Below, piece after piece: positions 36,418 to 47,619 of a stretch of DNA of 64,000 nucleotides. The stretch comes from Hofstenia miamia (lineage: Eukaryota; Xenacoelomorpha; Acoela; Hofsteniidae). Numbering within the stretch: the first letter of the stretch is position 1; each line of letters begins with the position of its first letter. Location of the stretch: positions 865,677-929,676 of the forward strand of contig CABFPE010000094.1 in NCBI GenBank assembly GCA_900660155.1, given 5' to 3'. Below the pieces are notes generated by a model. It worked only from the letters and a program-made list of their open reading frames with translations. It did not search any database and was not told where the DNA came from. Position numbers and translations under genes: made by a program.

Positions 36418-37069
36418 TTGCTTTGCTTAGATGCTAGCTATCATTCTAATAGTTTTTTTCTCCACAACAATGAAGTGTATGAAATGCTTTATTTTTCTGC
36501 AAATTCAAATTGCATTATTGCAAATAAACTGGTAATTTCAGATTCATTCTTTGATTACCCATGTAATTCAAAAAGCTTATCAATATTTATAGTAAGTAAC
36601 TACAAAACAAATCTTCAGTCACAACTTCAAGTTTCAATTACGTCCCAAACTTTTAAGCTTTGTACATTAGCGATTGGAGATAATGAATATGTTAGATATC
36701 CATTGCAGCATAGCAGAATTTAGTTTCATAATAAATCATTTTAATTTTATTTATTTTCTGTATGCTACATTACAATTATATAAATTTAATTTTTATTATA
36801 ATTGTGTGAATATTCAGGTAGATTTTTAAATTTATTATTTCAGATGTCGACATTTGCAGTTGTAGAATTCACTCAAAGCGAAACAATCGCGACGGTTTCA
36901 ACATCATGGATAAATTTAATGAAAAGGACACGGTGTGTTTTTGGCCACCAAGGAATAGGAAGCAATGAGTTTAGCAAGGTTGCATTTTAAGCCATCGAAT
37001 ACATGGAGAACACTTCAATGCTCGGTTTTACGTTCAAATTTCTGTAAGCATTTTGTATCAGGAGAGTGA
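36418..37069 (+). mobile_element. Tnp2-type transposon 3' part, copy 1
   Basis: The frame at 36418-36723 encodes a C-terminal domain with FSANSNCIIANKLVISDSFF, DYPCNSKSLSIFIVSN and NEYVRYPLQHS. As I recall, this is the end of animal Tnp2-like (EnSpm/CACTA-related) transposases. The frame at 36842-36990 starts MSTFAVVEFTQSETIATVST, the same small protein as at 38479, but shifts frame after about 25 codons. The segment is a diverged duplicate of about 38101-38700 and ends at the N at 37070. Confidence 0.6.
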
Positions 37070-37070
37070 N

Positions 37071-37790
37071 AAAATTTTTAGCCTGCTTTTTTTCGGGGTG
37101 GGGCAAAGGGGGGCCCCACAGGGGAAATTTGCGCACTTTTTTTTGAGGTTAAAAAAACTAATTTTTGTGAATTTTCCCAATAAGCATTAATAGCTTAAGT
37201 AAACAAAACGTCATCACGCAACATCTGTGCAATGCCTATTACATGAACAGATAAGCAATAAGCAAGCCGTAATAAAGCCTTCCATCTATGGTTTAGTTTT
37301 AATATTATAGTGATATTCTGGATTTACAAAATTTAGGATTTCCTGTACAGTAAGTTATTTATTTAGTAAATCGAAGCCACGAACGTGTAACTTATACACT
37401 ATATTGTTGGTGATCAATGTATAAATACATTTTTTTCTTGAATATGGATTTGCAGTTATGCTAAAATATAAATAACACAATATTTGCAAAGCTGTCTTTC
37501 CTTATTATTCAATGTCACTAGACTATCTATTTCAATTGCTTTTAGATATTAATAGTAATTTTCACAAGCAAGATATTTTATGAATCAGTAATTTTCACAA
37601 GCAAGATATTTTATGATTGTAGAGATATTAAAAATAACAAAATCTTTTTATTTTGATTTTTAAGACAATTTCTTTGAATTGTGAGAGAGGCGGATACAGA
37701 GGGGACCGAGATGGGTCCCGGGCCTCCTCTAAAATAAGAATGGTTCATTAAAGTTGGTGCTTAACATTACAAACCCAAATTTTTTCTACC
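37071..37790. other. No gene; G-rich hAT-like words at both ends
   Basis: The left side has GGGGCCCCACAGGGG and the right side (37690-37730) has GGCGGATACAGAGGGGACCG and GGGTCCCGGGCC. They may be ends of small transposons, but no matched pair with a target duplication is visible. A 27-bp word (ATTTTCACAAGCAAGATATT...) is repeated at about 37558 and 37590. Confidence 0.35.
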
Positions 37791-37797
37791 CAACAGA

Positions 37798-38360
37798 TTG
37801 CATCACATTTTTGAATTCAAATTAAGTATTATGTGCGAATTTTTTAAATTCCCAAAATTTTATGGAGAGTCCTATGTTACGTACAATGTACACTCTTTGT
37901 TACATCTTTGTGAAGTTTACCGCAGATATGGACCTTTAGACAAATTTTCGTCTTTTCCATTCGAAAATTACTTGTATCAGTTAAAACGATTAATCCGCGG
38001 TACTAAGTCACCATTAATTCAAGCTGTGCGTCGACTTGATGAAGTTTCAAAAGTTTAAGTAGTAGACTATATAGATTATTAAAAAAAGTCGTCTCCACAA
38101 AAATGAAGTGTGTGAAATGCTTTATTTTTTTCTAAAGCTTTATTTTTCTGTAAATTAAAAATGCATTATTTCAAATAAACTGTTTGTTTCAGCTTCTTTT
38201 TCAAAAAGCCTATCAATATTTATAGTAAGTAAACTACAAACAAAAATTAAACTACAAACATTTAAGTTTCAATTACGTCACAAACTTTTAAGCTTTGTAC
38301 ATTAGCAATTGGAGATAATAAATATGTTATATATCCATTGCAGCATAGCAGAATTTAGTT
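37798..38360 (+). mobile_element. Tnp2-type transposase: DUF4218-like domain and C-terminal domain
   Basis: 37798-38058 encodes 86 residues with ESYVTYNVHSLLHLCEVYRR, GPLDKFSSFPFENYLYQLKR and QAVRRLDEV. The TYNVHxLLHL...GPLxxFSxFPFENYL pattern is the DUF4218-type region found behind the DDE core of Tnp2 (EnSpm/CACTA-related) transposases. After the stop, 38101-38360 is a decayed version of the C-terminal domain seen at 36418-36723. The DDE core itself is not in this window, so the element is truncated at the 5' side. Confidence 0.7.
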
Positions 38361-38478
38361 TCATAATAAATCATTTAAATTTTATTTATTTTGTGTATGC
38401 CATTACAATTATATAAATTTAATTTTTATTATAATTATGTGAATATTCAGGTAGATATTTTGAATTTATTATTTCAGA

Positions 38479-38705
38479 TGTCGACATTTGCAGTTGTAGA
38501 ATTCACTCAAAGCGAAACAATAGCGACAGTTTCAACATCATGGATCAAATTTAATGAAAAGGACACGGTGTGTTTTTGGCCACCAAGGAATAGGAAGGCA
38601 ATGAGTTTAGCAAGGATGCATTGTAAGCCATCGAATACATGGAGAACACTTCAATGCTCGGTTTTACGTTCAAATTTCTGTAAGCATTTTGTATCAGGAA
38701 AGTGA
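38479..38705 (+). CDS. Small protein associated with the Tnp2-type element, intact copy
   Basis: An open frame of 75 codons: it starts MSTFAVVEFTQSETIATVST, continues with DTVCFWPPRNRKAMSLARMH and ends LRSNFCKHFVSGK. The VVEF...W...CFWPP layout is like the N-terminal part of uncharacterised animal proteins that I recall from annotations near transposons. It lies behind the Tnp2 C-terminal domain in both copies here, which suggests it belongs to the element. Splicing to a further exon is possible. The function is unknown. Confidence 0.45.
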
Positions 38706-39013
38706 ATTTCGATAAATTTGATAAATCACAAGCTTAATGCTATATATATAGTACTGTACGCGATTAAAAAAGTGGATCGTATGTCACCCAATGTATTTTA
38801 TGGAACGTGTGACACCCGTCTGCATTGCGATGACAATTCATAAAAAAGAGAACGTGTGTCACCTAGTAAAGAAAATCAAATTTTGACATCAATTGCTGCA
38901 AATTCCGAAGCTCATTGAAACTATGGGTTGAATAATTTTTAGAGCATCCTATCATGGTTAATAGTAAGCAATTACTTGGATTTGTAAGTCCAAATTCATT
39001 AGACAAAAAGCAG

Positions 39014-39018
39014 CCAAT
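39014..39018 (+). promoter_or_regulatory. CCAAT box upstream of GPCR 1, conserved in GPCR 2
   Basis: AAAAGCAGCCAATCA lies 66-70 bp before the ATG at 39084. The same word occurs before GPCR 2 at about the same distance. The two flanks remain alignable up to the ATG. Confidence 0.55.
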
Positions 39019-39083
39019 CATTGAAAAATTGAATATTCGAATGCATAAATCGGAGCATTCAGAAATTCACAAATATTTCAAAA

Positions 39084-42000
39084 ATGAACGAAACTCAATT
39101 AGAACAACTTTCGCAAATAGAATACACAATTCAATGGACAATGACGTCTATCAGCGTATTTGGCATATTTTCTAATATTTTTATTAATCTTGTCATTGTG
39201 AATTGTCAAGGCAAGAGTAGCAACTGTTATGTAATGATGGCAAATCTGGCTCTCAGCGATTGCTTTGCATCCTTCCTTATGTCGATTACAATGATTTCAC
39301 CTAGTTTAAGAAGCTTTGGTGGTCCAGTGTCATCTAACATTGTTTGGGGTAGAGTTGTTTGTTCACTTAAATCTCAAAATCTACAGTTTACAGTAGGTTT
39401 TCTCAACTAGTGTATTGATAAACAGCTATTTCAATATACATGTATTTATTGAAATATAATTGAATATTTAATTTAATGTACTCGAAACATGCAATTTTTT
39501 TGTCTAAAAATTCAATGGTTTCCCAGTTCAAATATCCATGCATCCTCGAAGTTTCTATATCAGAAAATGTGTAACTTAATCACACAGTATAACTATGTTT
39601 AGAAATTGTTTTGGTTTAGGTTTTTCAGTCTCGAAAATCATTCAAATTTTTTTTAGATCTTAGCATTTCCTCAATCCACAATCATAGCCAAATAGAAATG
39701 GAAGTCTGGTACATATTCAATTTTGAGTATTTCATATTTTCAAACCTTTTAAATTGTGAAGGATGTCTAATTAAAATTTTTCTGTAATATTTTAATATTT
39801 AAAGTATTTGTATCAATTGTATAACTAAGATATATTTACTGACGTTATCCTTATTAATATTAAAAACTTATATTCGTTGCAATGTTGGGGTCATATTATA
39901 CAAGCGTCTAACTCTAAGAGTTATGGACTAATTTGGACATGTATAAAAAAATATGGAAATATTTTTCAAATGAATTGAAAATGGACTAAAAATGGAAGAA
40001 AACTGCATTTTTTATGTACAACTCTAAAAATATTCAATTAAATAATGCAACTATTTCACATTAACACAATCATTTTAGGCTTTAAAGAATTCTGCTCTTA
40101 TAATCACAGTCATTGCAGTTGAACGTTTTTTTGCTGTAATTTACCCAGTGTTTTATAAACAAAAATTTAGAAGAAGAGTTTGTTTCATGTTGTCTGCAAT
40201 ACCTTGGGTATATAGCTTCATCCTGTTTTTTATAAATGAATATGCTTCTATTACAGTTACTGACAGTATATGCTTACAAGATTATACCAGTAATCTATCA
40301 ATTTTTTATGGATTTCTCAGCTCAGTTGACTACGTTCTCTTGCAACTTGCAGTTCCAATAACTAGTTACCTATTTATAGCCTTAAAGTTATCCTTATCTA
40401 TTTACAAAAGGTCAATCTCAGGTAGCATATATTTTACATTTACTAAGAATAATTTTGAAATGAATCTTCTTGCAACAAAATTCAATCTTTTGCGTTTCGC
40501 GCTTGTATTTTTATACTAACTAGTGAATATACTTCATAGAAGACACAAAATTCTTTCTAATGTATAAAATATATATAAATAATTTTATATAATTCATAGT
40601 TATTTGTAATTTCTTTATTCACATTTATATATTCTATATGTTTTCTATACGTAAACCATTTACACCTTGCATAGTATTTTGTTTACATTTAATGTATTTT
40701 ATTTTAATGTAAATCATTTTATCAATATTTCTGTATAATGCTGTATATTCACAATTGATAAAACTAGTAGAAATTTATTTGATTTAGCTAAATTTAAATT
40801 GAATGCAAATGATTATATATTTCATATAGTTATGAAATATATAATGCAATGAAATTAACATTATATGTATTCTTCTATTGAAATCAATTTCTTTACTTAT
40901 AAGCAACTGGCATATATCATGTTTTAAAATTTGTATATAAGGTGTGGAAATGTAGTAAAATACTATGCTTAAAGAAGTTCATCAAATTGAATCAATGAAT
41001 TATTCTATGTTATGAATACCTTAGAAAAATATATGTACTTATATTACGGCATTATAGTTTTGGCTACTTTTTGAAATTTTCCACTGCTATGCAAAAAGTT
41101 TAGCATAATAATCTCTAATTTGGAGTAAAAATAATTTTTTGTTTAAATAACTTTAAATTCTGAGATTTTACCTTATCCTAAGGAATGAGAGAAATAATTT
41201 TGAGTTAGATTTAATGATTTCTTTACCAAATATTTTGCAGAAATGTCACAGACCACAGAATTTCAATCAAGTTTGTAAGCATGAATGGGGGGGGGAGGGG
41301 GTGTTCACATTAGTTTTTCAAGTATTGTTCGATTTACTCAAAACAATTTCGAGTTCTTGAGTTCCAAATTCGAGTATTTTTTTAAGAAGATTTAACGCCT
41401 TTCGAAGTTTTTAAAAAGCTAAAATACATTTGGTTTCAATTGATATAGAAAATGAAGTTTAAAATAAATAATATTTTCATCTGAATTTTGATTGAGTTCT
41501 AAGTTCAAGTATAAAGGACTTTTCCTTTGAGTTTTCTCGATTAAATTACTACAACGCAGAATTTCATATCTATACACCTACAATAATGGACTCGATTTTG
41601 TTTTGATTCCATACACTCTTTTGCATTAAGTGTTACCATGCTTTGAATGTGCTTATAATATTAAATTTTGAATTAAAGAGTGTCATATGCTAAAATTGTG
41701 AACTAAAGTGATTTTACCAATCTATGATGATCACATTTATTACTTATTTCTTTCCTAAAATATTAAAAACAAAACATGCGGTTTGTTTAAAGTTTATTTA
41801 TTTATTAAATATCTAATACAGCCCATTGAAATCCCCGTTCGTAGCAGGGGCAGTTTCCTAGTGTATCTTTAATCGATTTATTGAAGACAGAAAAAAACCA
41901 CGTTTATCAATTAACAATGGTAACAGCTAGTTCATTTTGATAAATATTCAATTTTAGCGTTAGGAAGTACATTTTTATGCTAATATTCACATTTAACTCC

Positions 42001-42812
42001 AAAATTCTACAATACAAAAACAAATGTCTTTATAAGAAGATTTTATGGATTATGCTAACAAAATAATAACAGAAGAAACGTGTCGCACAATTCAACAAAA
42101 GTTTTGTGAATTTCCCTGGAAAATTTTTCACTATAATAATTTGTCTTTTTAAGGAAATTTGTATGATATTTCTAGCTCTTCATTTGTAATTAGCATATCA
42201 AAAGGTAAGTTTATCATTGTGAAATGTTCCACTCGATTCTAAATTATACAGGGGTTGGTGTGTTTGTACAAGTAACCCTAATAGATTGTTCGTATAAACT
42301 CATTCATAAATAGATGTAAATTAGGTCTACCTGTACATAATTCCAAATATTTTCCTAATTTGTTTATGCTCTTTGAAAAAATTGATTTTATGCAGCTCTG
42401 CAGAAGTATATAAATTTGTTTTTACATGTAGCAAAATATCCCATTGCTTTTACAATTTTTCTCACCCCTTTTAATTAACTGGATTTGAAATTTCAGTATT
42501 TTGCTTTTAGGTGCAACTAAGAACTCATCCGTGATGAACAAAGCTAAATCCAAGATTACACGAATGCTCTTTATTGTTACATTCATCTTTATTATAACAA
42601 CGTTTCCTAACCAGTTTCACTTCATGGTTCTTGTCAATATACTAAGACATCCAATTTGGCAACTGGACAGTGTATATCAAAAAATATCAACACTTTTTGT
42701 CATGATAAATGTTGCTGTTAATTTTTTTGCATATCCTTTGACTAATTCGGAATTTAAGCTTGCTGCACTAAAGTTATTAAAATTTCCATTAAAATACTGC
42801 TCTAATGTCTAA
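39084..42812 (+). CDS. Class A (rhodopsin-like) GPCR 1, three exons, 317 aa
   Basis: A seven-helix plasma-membrane receptor of unknown ligand. The exons are 39084-39392, 40079-40421 and 42511-42812 (309 + 343 + 302 nt). The introns are GT-AG: donor ACA|GTAGGT with acceptor TTTTAG|GCT (phase 0, in TM3), then TCAG|GTAGC with TTTTAG|GTG (phase 1, before TM6). The start is set by the MNETQ motif shared with the paralogue, with an N-glycosylation site at residue 2. Landmarks: GIFSNIF (TM1 Asn), NLALSD (TM2 Asp), a Cys in VVCSLKSQ (TM3), VERFFAVIYP in place of DRY, IPWVYS (TM4), a Cys in ICLQDY (loop 2), Pro in TM5, ITTFPNQF where CWxP is usual, and NFFAYPLTNSEFK where NPxxY is usual. The missing Trp in TM6 and Pro in TM7 make it an atypical orphan. 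It has a convergent paralogue at 59.6-62.8 kb. Confidence 0.9.
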
Positions 42813-43149
42813 CAGAAAGAGCAAAAATTTATTAAAAAATTGTTTCAAAATATATCTAAATTTATAAATAGGAATGAACGGTTTGTTCAAGATAAACACT
42901 ATTGAGATTTTATTGTATATCTAATACCATTTTATTGTTTGACGCGAATTTTCTTGAACAAATTCTTCGAGTGTTCCTTGTGTAAATAATTCCCCTATGT
43001 ATTTCCATCAGTAAGTGCTGAAAAATCAATAACATTTGCTGACAACTAACACACCGGTTACTTTTGTAGCAAAAATTTGAATGCTACTTTGTTGGAGCTC
43101 TCCTTTGATTTGTCGCCTGTAAGCCTCTATTCACTAAATTTCCTCCAGT

Positions 43150-43374
43150 CATTGCTGTGCGCAAGGAGGTGAGATGGTGGAATGTCAAAATTTATTTTGA
43201 ATTTGTTAATTGGAAAAATTTTTCAGCAAAATTTTAAAAAAAGTCAAGAATTAATTCTCTGAATTTCATTTTTATGGTCAAATTTTTCAATATTTTCAAA
43301 AATTTTCGCCCTTTCGTGACGTGCTTAATCATAAATGAGATGTCCCCCTTTAGAAAATCCTGCGTACGCCTCTG
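43150..43374. mobile_element. hAT-type MITE, copy 2
   Basis: A 225-bp element. The left end CATTGCTGTGCGCAAGG is a decayed version of CAGTGGCGTACGCAGG. The right end CCTGCGTACGCCTCTG matches copy 1. The inner ATGGTGGAATGTC and TGTCCCCCTTTAGAAAATCC are also shared. An 8-bp flanking duplication with one mismatch is visible (CCTCCAGT at 43142-43149, CCTTCAGT at 43375-43382). Confidence 0.8.
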
Positions 43375-43934
43375 CCTTCAGTAAAAAACATTCATAAGAT
43401 TTGCATATTGTAATATTACTTATGGATCACTATAATTGTATTTTTCCTCTCACATTGTATACATTTAATTAGTAAGTAATATTTGATTATTGCCAAGCTT
43501 GTAGTCAGATGCCCACCGGTGAGGGCTGTTGAGGTAAACTTGGAAAAATTAAATATTGGTTAGCAGCTCAGTATTTTTAGAAATATCTTTGGTCTTTACA
43601 ATTGCAAATGGTTTCAAATTTCAAGACGAAATGCTTGATGAAAAATTCTTTAGCTGTGCAAATTGCAATGTTTTTCTGCACGTTAATACTAAATGCACTA
43701 TATTGATGCTACTCATCAATACTATGCGCATTTCATGTTGTTTTGTACTTCTTGTGTTAACAATGATTCTGTTAAAAAAATTATATTGTCTTCTAATGTT
43801 GTATTACCTACAAAAGCTAAGGAATTGAACTACAGATGTGGTCGATAGTATCAATGTTATAATAAAAAATAGAACCTGCACTAAGGAAACTAAAGAGGAC
43901 ACTTACCCAGTTCAATTTAAGATTTGACAGCAAG

Positions 43935-45100
43935 TTAAAATTCAGGATGAGTATGATGAGGAGAAAATTTCAATAGAAGAGGTAGATTTTTTGGAGGAAA
44001 CACTGAAAAGCAGATGCCACATGTCTTTGTAGGACTAAAATCAAGATGGTTTAACAGAAGACCATATAGATAACAGCTCAAGATCAGATGGAATATTTGA
44101 AGCAAATCACTGCTACAGTAAAAAATCGCATTGTCATCAATATACAGAAAGCAGAGCGAGTTGAGAACAGATTGAAGGAGATCATTAGTGACAACAAAGA
44201 AGAAAAGAACAGCGAACAGGGACTTTGAGGACAAGACTTTGGGAAAAGATTGATATCAATTGATCTTGACACATTGACAAAAATTGGTGAGATATTACTG
44301 GAAAAATTTGATGAAATCAGCATTAGAGCCAAATAAATGTAACTCGTCAGGAAGAATAGAATGAGGGGTGAAAAGCTTTACAAATGTCAGGAAAGATAAT
44401 GCAACTAGGATCATTATGATAAGAGTGAAGATAGCAGCTTTCGATCATAGTAAGCAAATTGGTGATGGTGGAGCGACATAGAAGGTTACCGTAATAAAAA
44501 ACAAGGCGCTCAAAGATATTTGATAACCGAGAAAGAAACGCTATTGGACAGTAAGAGGTGACCTGAGAGGAAGGGAGCTGGTTTGATTTTAACAATGGAG
44601 AGATCCAAGAGGTTTTCCACAAAAGCGGAAACGTTTTGAGGAGTAAATGAAGGTGTAAAATTCTTTAANCTATTGGACAGTAAGAGGTGACCTGAGAGGA
44701 AGGGAGCTAATTTGATTTTAACAATGGAGAGATCCAAGAGGTTTTCCACAAAAGCGGAAACGTTTTGAGGAGTAAATGAAGGTGTAAAATTCTTTAAATG
44801 GATGGACATATCGGAAAGTTTCATGAATTACATAGGAAAGAAAGCCATCAGGATAGCTAGGACCAGACAGTTGGTAAGACTTAAGCATAATATATAAAAT
44901 ATCATGATCGTTAATGACAATATTGCAAAGACAAATGAATCGGGAATTAGGTGGACCATCGCAAAATGAGACCGGATCAGAACCAGAAACATTATAGACA
45001 CAGTTAGTGTTCAAGAATCAGCATTCTCCAAGACGCAGAGAGATTATTATATTTCAAATTGGGAATTCAGGCTTGGAATGAATGGAAAATAAGAAGGAAT
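43935..45100 (-). mobile_element. LINE RT fragment, minus strand, across an assembly join
   Basis: Minus-strand frames in order: 44718-45014 with YQLSGPSYPDGFLSYVIHET (the SGPDG block before RT); 44347-44622 with WKTSWISPLLKSNQLPSSQV, SYCPIAFLSRLSNIFERLV (RT start) and weak block 2 text; 43935-44332 with the FINDLLQS-like region and FLYIDDNAIFYCSS (YIDD catalytic block). Frames change repeatedly and a tandem duplication at the N (44669) repeats the STPQNVSAFVENLLDLSIVK region. It is a dead jockey/CR1-type copy. The plus-strand frame at 43556-43828 before it matches nothing I know. Confidence 0.7.
44541..44797. repeat. 128-bp duplication either side of an N
   Basis: 44541-44668 and 44670-44797 are the same sequence apart from GG/AA in GGGAGCT(GG/AA)TTTG, separated only by the N. 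This is most simply an unmerged contig overlap. Confidence 0.8.
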
Positions 45101-45410
45101 AATAGTCTTGAAGGGTTTTAGCTGTAGAAGAACAAGGGAATGAATTGAAAAATAATGGTGAAAACTGTAAATATTAGCGTTCAAGAGCAATCAACAAAAT
45201 TACTAAAATTTTTCATTAATGATCACCTAAACAATTCACGAAATTGTGTTTCAGAGATTAACTGGAAGAATTATAAGCTTAAAACATAAAATAGTAAAGA
45301 AAAAGCACAAATACTAAACTCTTGGCTTGGCCCAAGCAAATTCAAAATTCTAAATTTAGAATTGTACAATAACAGCGTTAAAGTAAGTGTTGAAGATTGA
45401 TAAATAAAAT

Positions 45411-45749
45411 ATGAACCCTTCATCAGTCTTCAATTGGGAAGAACTCTATGTTTGGACAAATAATTCTTGGATTAGGAAGATTGTTTGGATATGTAATTAT
45501 CTTGAAGTCATATTTCATAATGTAGATACAGTTTGCCCTTACAGTAAACGTATGCAGTTTAGTCTTTCAAATTTTGAAATTACATTCATTTCCTTACAAA
45601 TTTTTCGTCACTTTTTACATGAACAATGTGAGAAGATATGCAAATATATAATAGATATAGCTGACATAATTTATGGAGATATAAACAATTCGTTTTGTTT
45701 TCGAACACTATGCGAATTTTTAAGTCAACAGAACTTGCAGCGTCAGTGA
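45411..45749 (+). CDS. Hypothetical open frame, 112 aa
   Basis: The longest non-transposon frame between the GPCRs. Content: FNWEELYVWTNNSWIRKIVW, FRHFLHEQCEKICKYIIDIA and FCFRTLCEFLSQQNLQ. It has several Cys and aromatic residues, no signal peptide and no membrane segment. I do not recognise it. It may be chance or part of the debris of a transposon. Confidence 0.2.
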   Translation: MNPSSVFNWEELYVWTNNSWIRKIVWICNYLEVIFHNVDTVCPYSKRMQFSLSNFEITFISLQIFRHFLHEQCEKICKYIIDIADIIYGDINNSFCFRTLCEFLSQQNLQRQ

Positions 45750-47400
45750 TGGAATCAGATCCAAAATTTTAGGATCTGATCCAATCCCATTCCGAAATTC
45801 AGGATCCGCTTCGGATCCTATCCTAATTTTTAATAGAATTTAATTTTTTGATTTGAAACTGATCCCAATATCCAGGCCCGTAGCATACATGGTAGTCAGA
45901 TATGGTCAGTGACTACCATAAACACTAACACAATAATGATAAAATTTCGATTTCCTCGGATTATATTTGATTATTCTATTGATGTATATAAAAAATTATA
46001 TCTTATAGCTTAATAGAAATTCAAAAATTCTAATGTAAATACGATTCTGCTCAAGAGTACACAATGGTTCATTTAAAGGCAAGAATGTGAACTTCTAATT
46101 TCCAATTGACCATTAGTACGCCATAGGTGGCCAAATTTCGAATTTTGATATGGTCAGAATTTAAAATGCCCACTACCTGCATTTAAACATATTTCTGAAT
46201 GGTGGAGCATTAAACAAGGCCCCATGTAGCGAAATTCTGCATTAATAGTTGTCAGATTTGAAAATCTCTAATATTGATTTAATATGACATTGCTATTGGA
46301 TGGATTGTTAAGTATCACAAGGCGACAATACCATTGTAGAACCAGTATAAAAACGCTGAGACTGAAAATTTAAACTAACAATATCCTGCTTCAGATAATA
46401 ACTTAGAACTTTAAAATGAATAAAAGGCAATAACTATGAAATCTGCTTATTATGCATAATATGTACTATATAGCTGCACTGAATATTATTTGTATATATA
46501 TATATAATAAGCATGGAGTCATATGCAAATTAACAGCAATGTATTGAAAAATCAATGTTACATTTTGATATATTACAATAGTATCAAATGCTCTTCTAGT
46601 ACTACAATCTAATATTGTCAATTTTCGTAAAGCAAGCCCAAAAACTTCAAGAAATATTTTTGTCAACGATCATAAAATGGGCCAAAAATGCTGGACCAAT
46701 GTCCATCTATGTTTGAAATAGATTGGTTCTATTATCTGGAATTGTCCACCCACAAGAAGCAAATCATTTTCTGATTGACGTGACTTTGATTATAAGTGGA
46801 AATTGAGAAATGCTCTTCCAAAACTCCAACAAATTTATTTCCTTACTTATTTGTAAGCTTTGTAGAATCCATTTCCTAAAATTGTCATTAACTATAATAA
46901 TAATATATTTAAAGAGTTTAAATATTTGTTTCTTATTGTATTACCACCCTATTATTTTCATTATGTGCAAATCCAAAAATCACCATTTTGCAATGTTGCT
47001 ATGAAGTGAGAATTGAAATTATTCAAACAGCAAGATAAAGCTTACTTAAAGATTGTTAGGACGGTGAAAACAAGAATAGCACAAACAATGGCAAATTAAA
47101 GAACAAACCCAAAATATGTATTGCATACATTAAAAAAATTCTAGTAGAGTGTTTTAAAATCTGCGATAGAGAAATTCATTTTTGCAAACTAAATTTGAGA
47201 TTTAAATATAAATTTTGAAGTTTACTTTCATTGAAATTGAATTATAAATTTAAAATTCCATAAAAGCAAACTGAAATATATTGATACCCTATTTTTTGCA
47301 TTAAAAATATATGTATCAGTGATTATTATAATCACGAATCTTCAGAAAACTAATTTGATCTTGGTATTCCCAGGTTGAAAAATAATACTAAGCTTACTAA
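45750..47400. other. No gene; transposon-end-like words
   Basis: GGATCC/GGATCTGATCC repeats at 45765-45830 and a CAGGCCCGTAGCATACATGG word at 45873 recall ends of hAT-type MITEs, but I find no matched right ends. The rest is featureless AT-rich DNA. Confidence 0.4.
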
Positions 47401-47469
47401 GTAGTTAAGACCAGTCCACCCTGTCTCATTGAGACACCCTGAAGTTCTCGTAGCACCTATGACTATTTG

Positions 47470-47610
47470 CCAGGTCAAGAAGTTCTTCTTACTTTTTTGA
47501 TTGGTCGAGAGGGACTCCAAGCCCTGGTAACTTTTTTCTGATTGGTCTAGAGGGGATCTTTGATCCATGCCAGCTTATGGACATTGCCGGGGGTATTTAC
47601 TAGTGACTCA
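47470..47610 (-). repeat. AP-1/CRE-like plus paired CCAAT-box repeat, copy 2
   Basis: Inverted relative of 207-345. On the minus strand: TGAGTCA (47604-47610), then CCCCCGGCAATGTCCA, then two CCAAT boxes (47541-47545 and 47500-47504), each followed by CA(G)AAAAAAGT. The spacings are 41 bp between CCAAT boxes and about 60 bp from the first box to the TGAGTCA, as in copy 1. The CRE of copy 1 is an AP-1 type site here. Confidence 0.5.
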
Positions 47611-47619
47611 CTAATTTAT

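Noticed and set aside
38950-39175. 73-codon frame starting at 38954 as a separate gene
   Set aside because: It overlaps GPCR 1 exon 1 in another frame and lies in its 5' flank.
41283-41304. Run of G (GGGGGGGGGAGGGGG) as a possible G-quadruplex in GPCR 1 intron 2
   Set aside because: A single G-rich run without further spaced tracts. It could be a simple repeat or an assembly error.
45765-45835. GGATCC/GGATCTGATCC repeats as an array of binding sites
   Set aside because: More likely the imperfect end of a MITE. No regular spacing.
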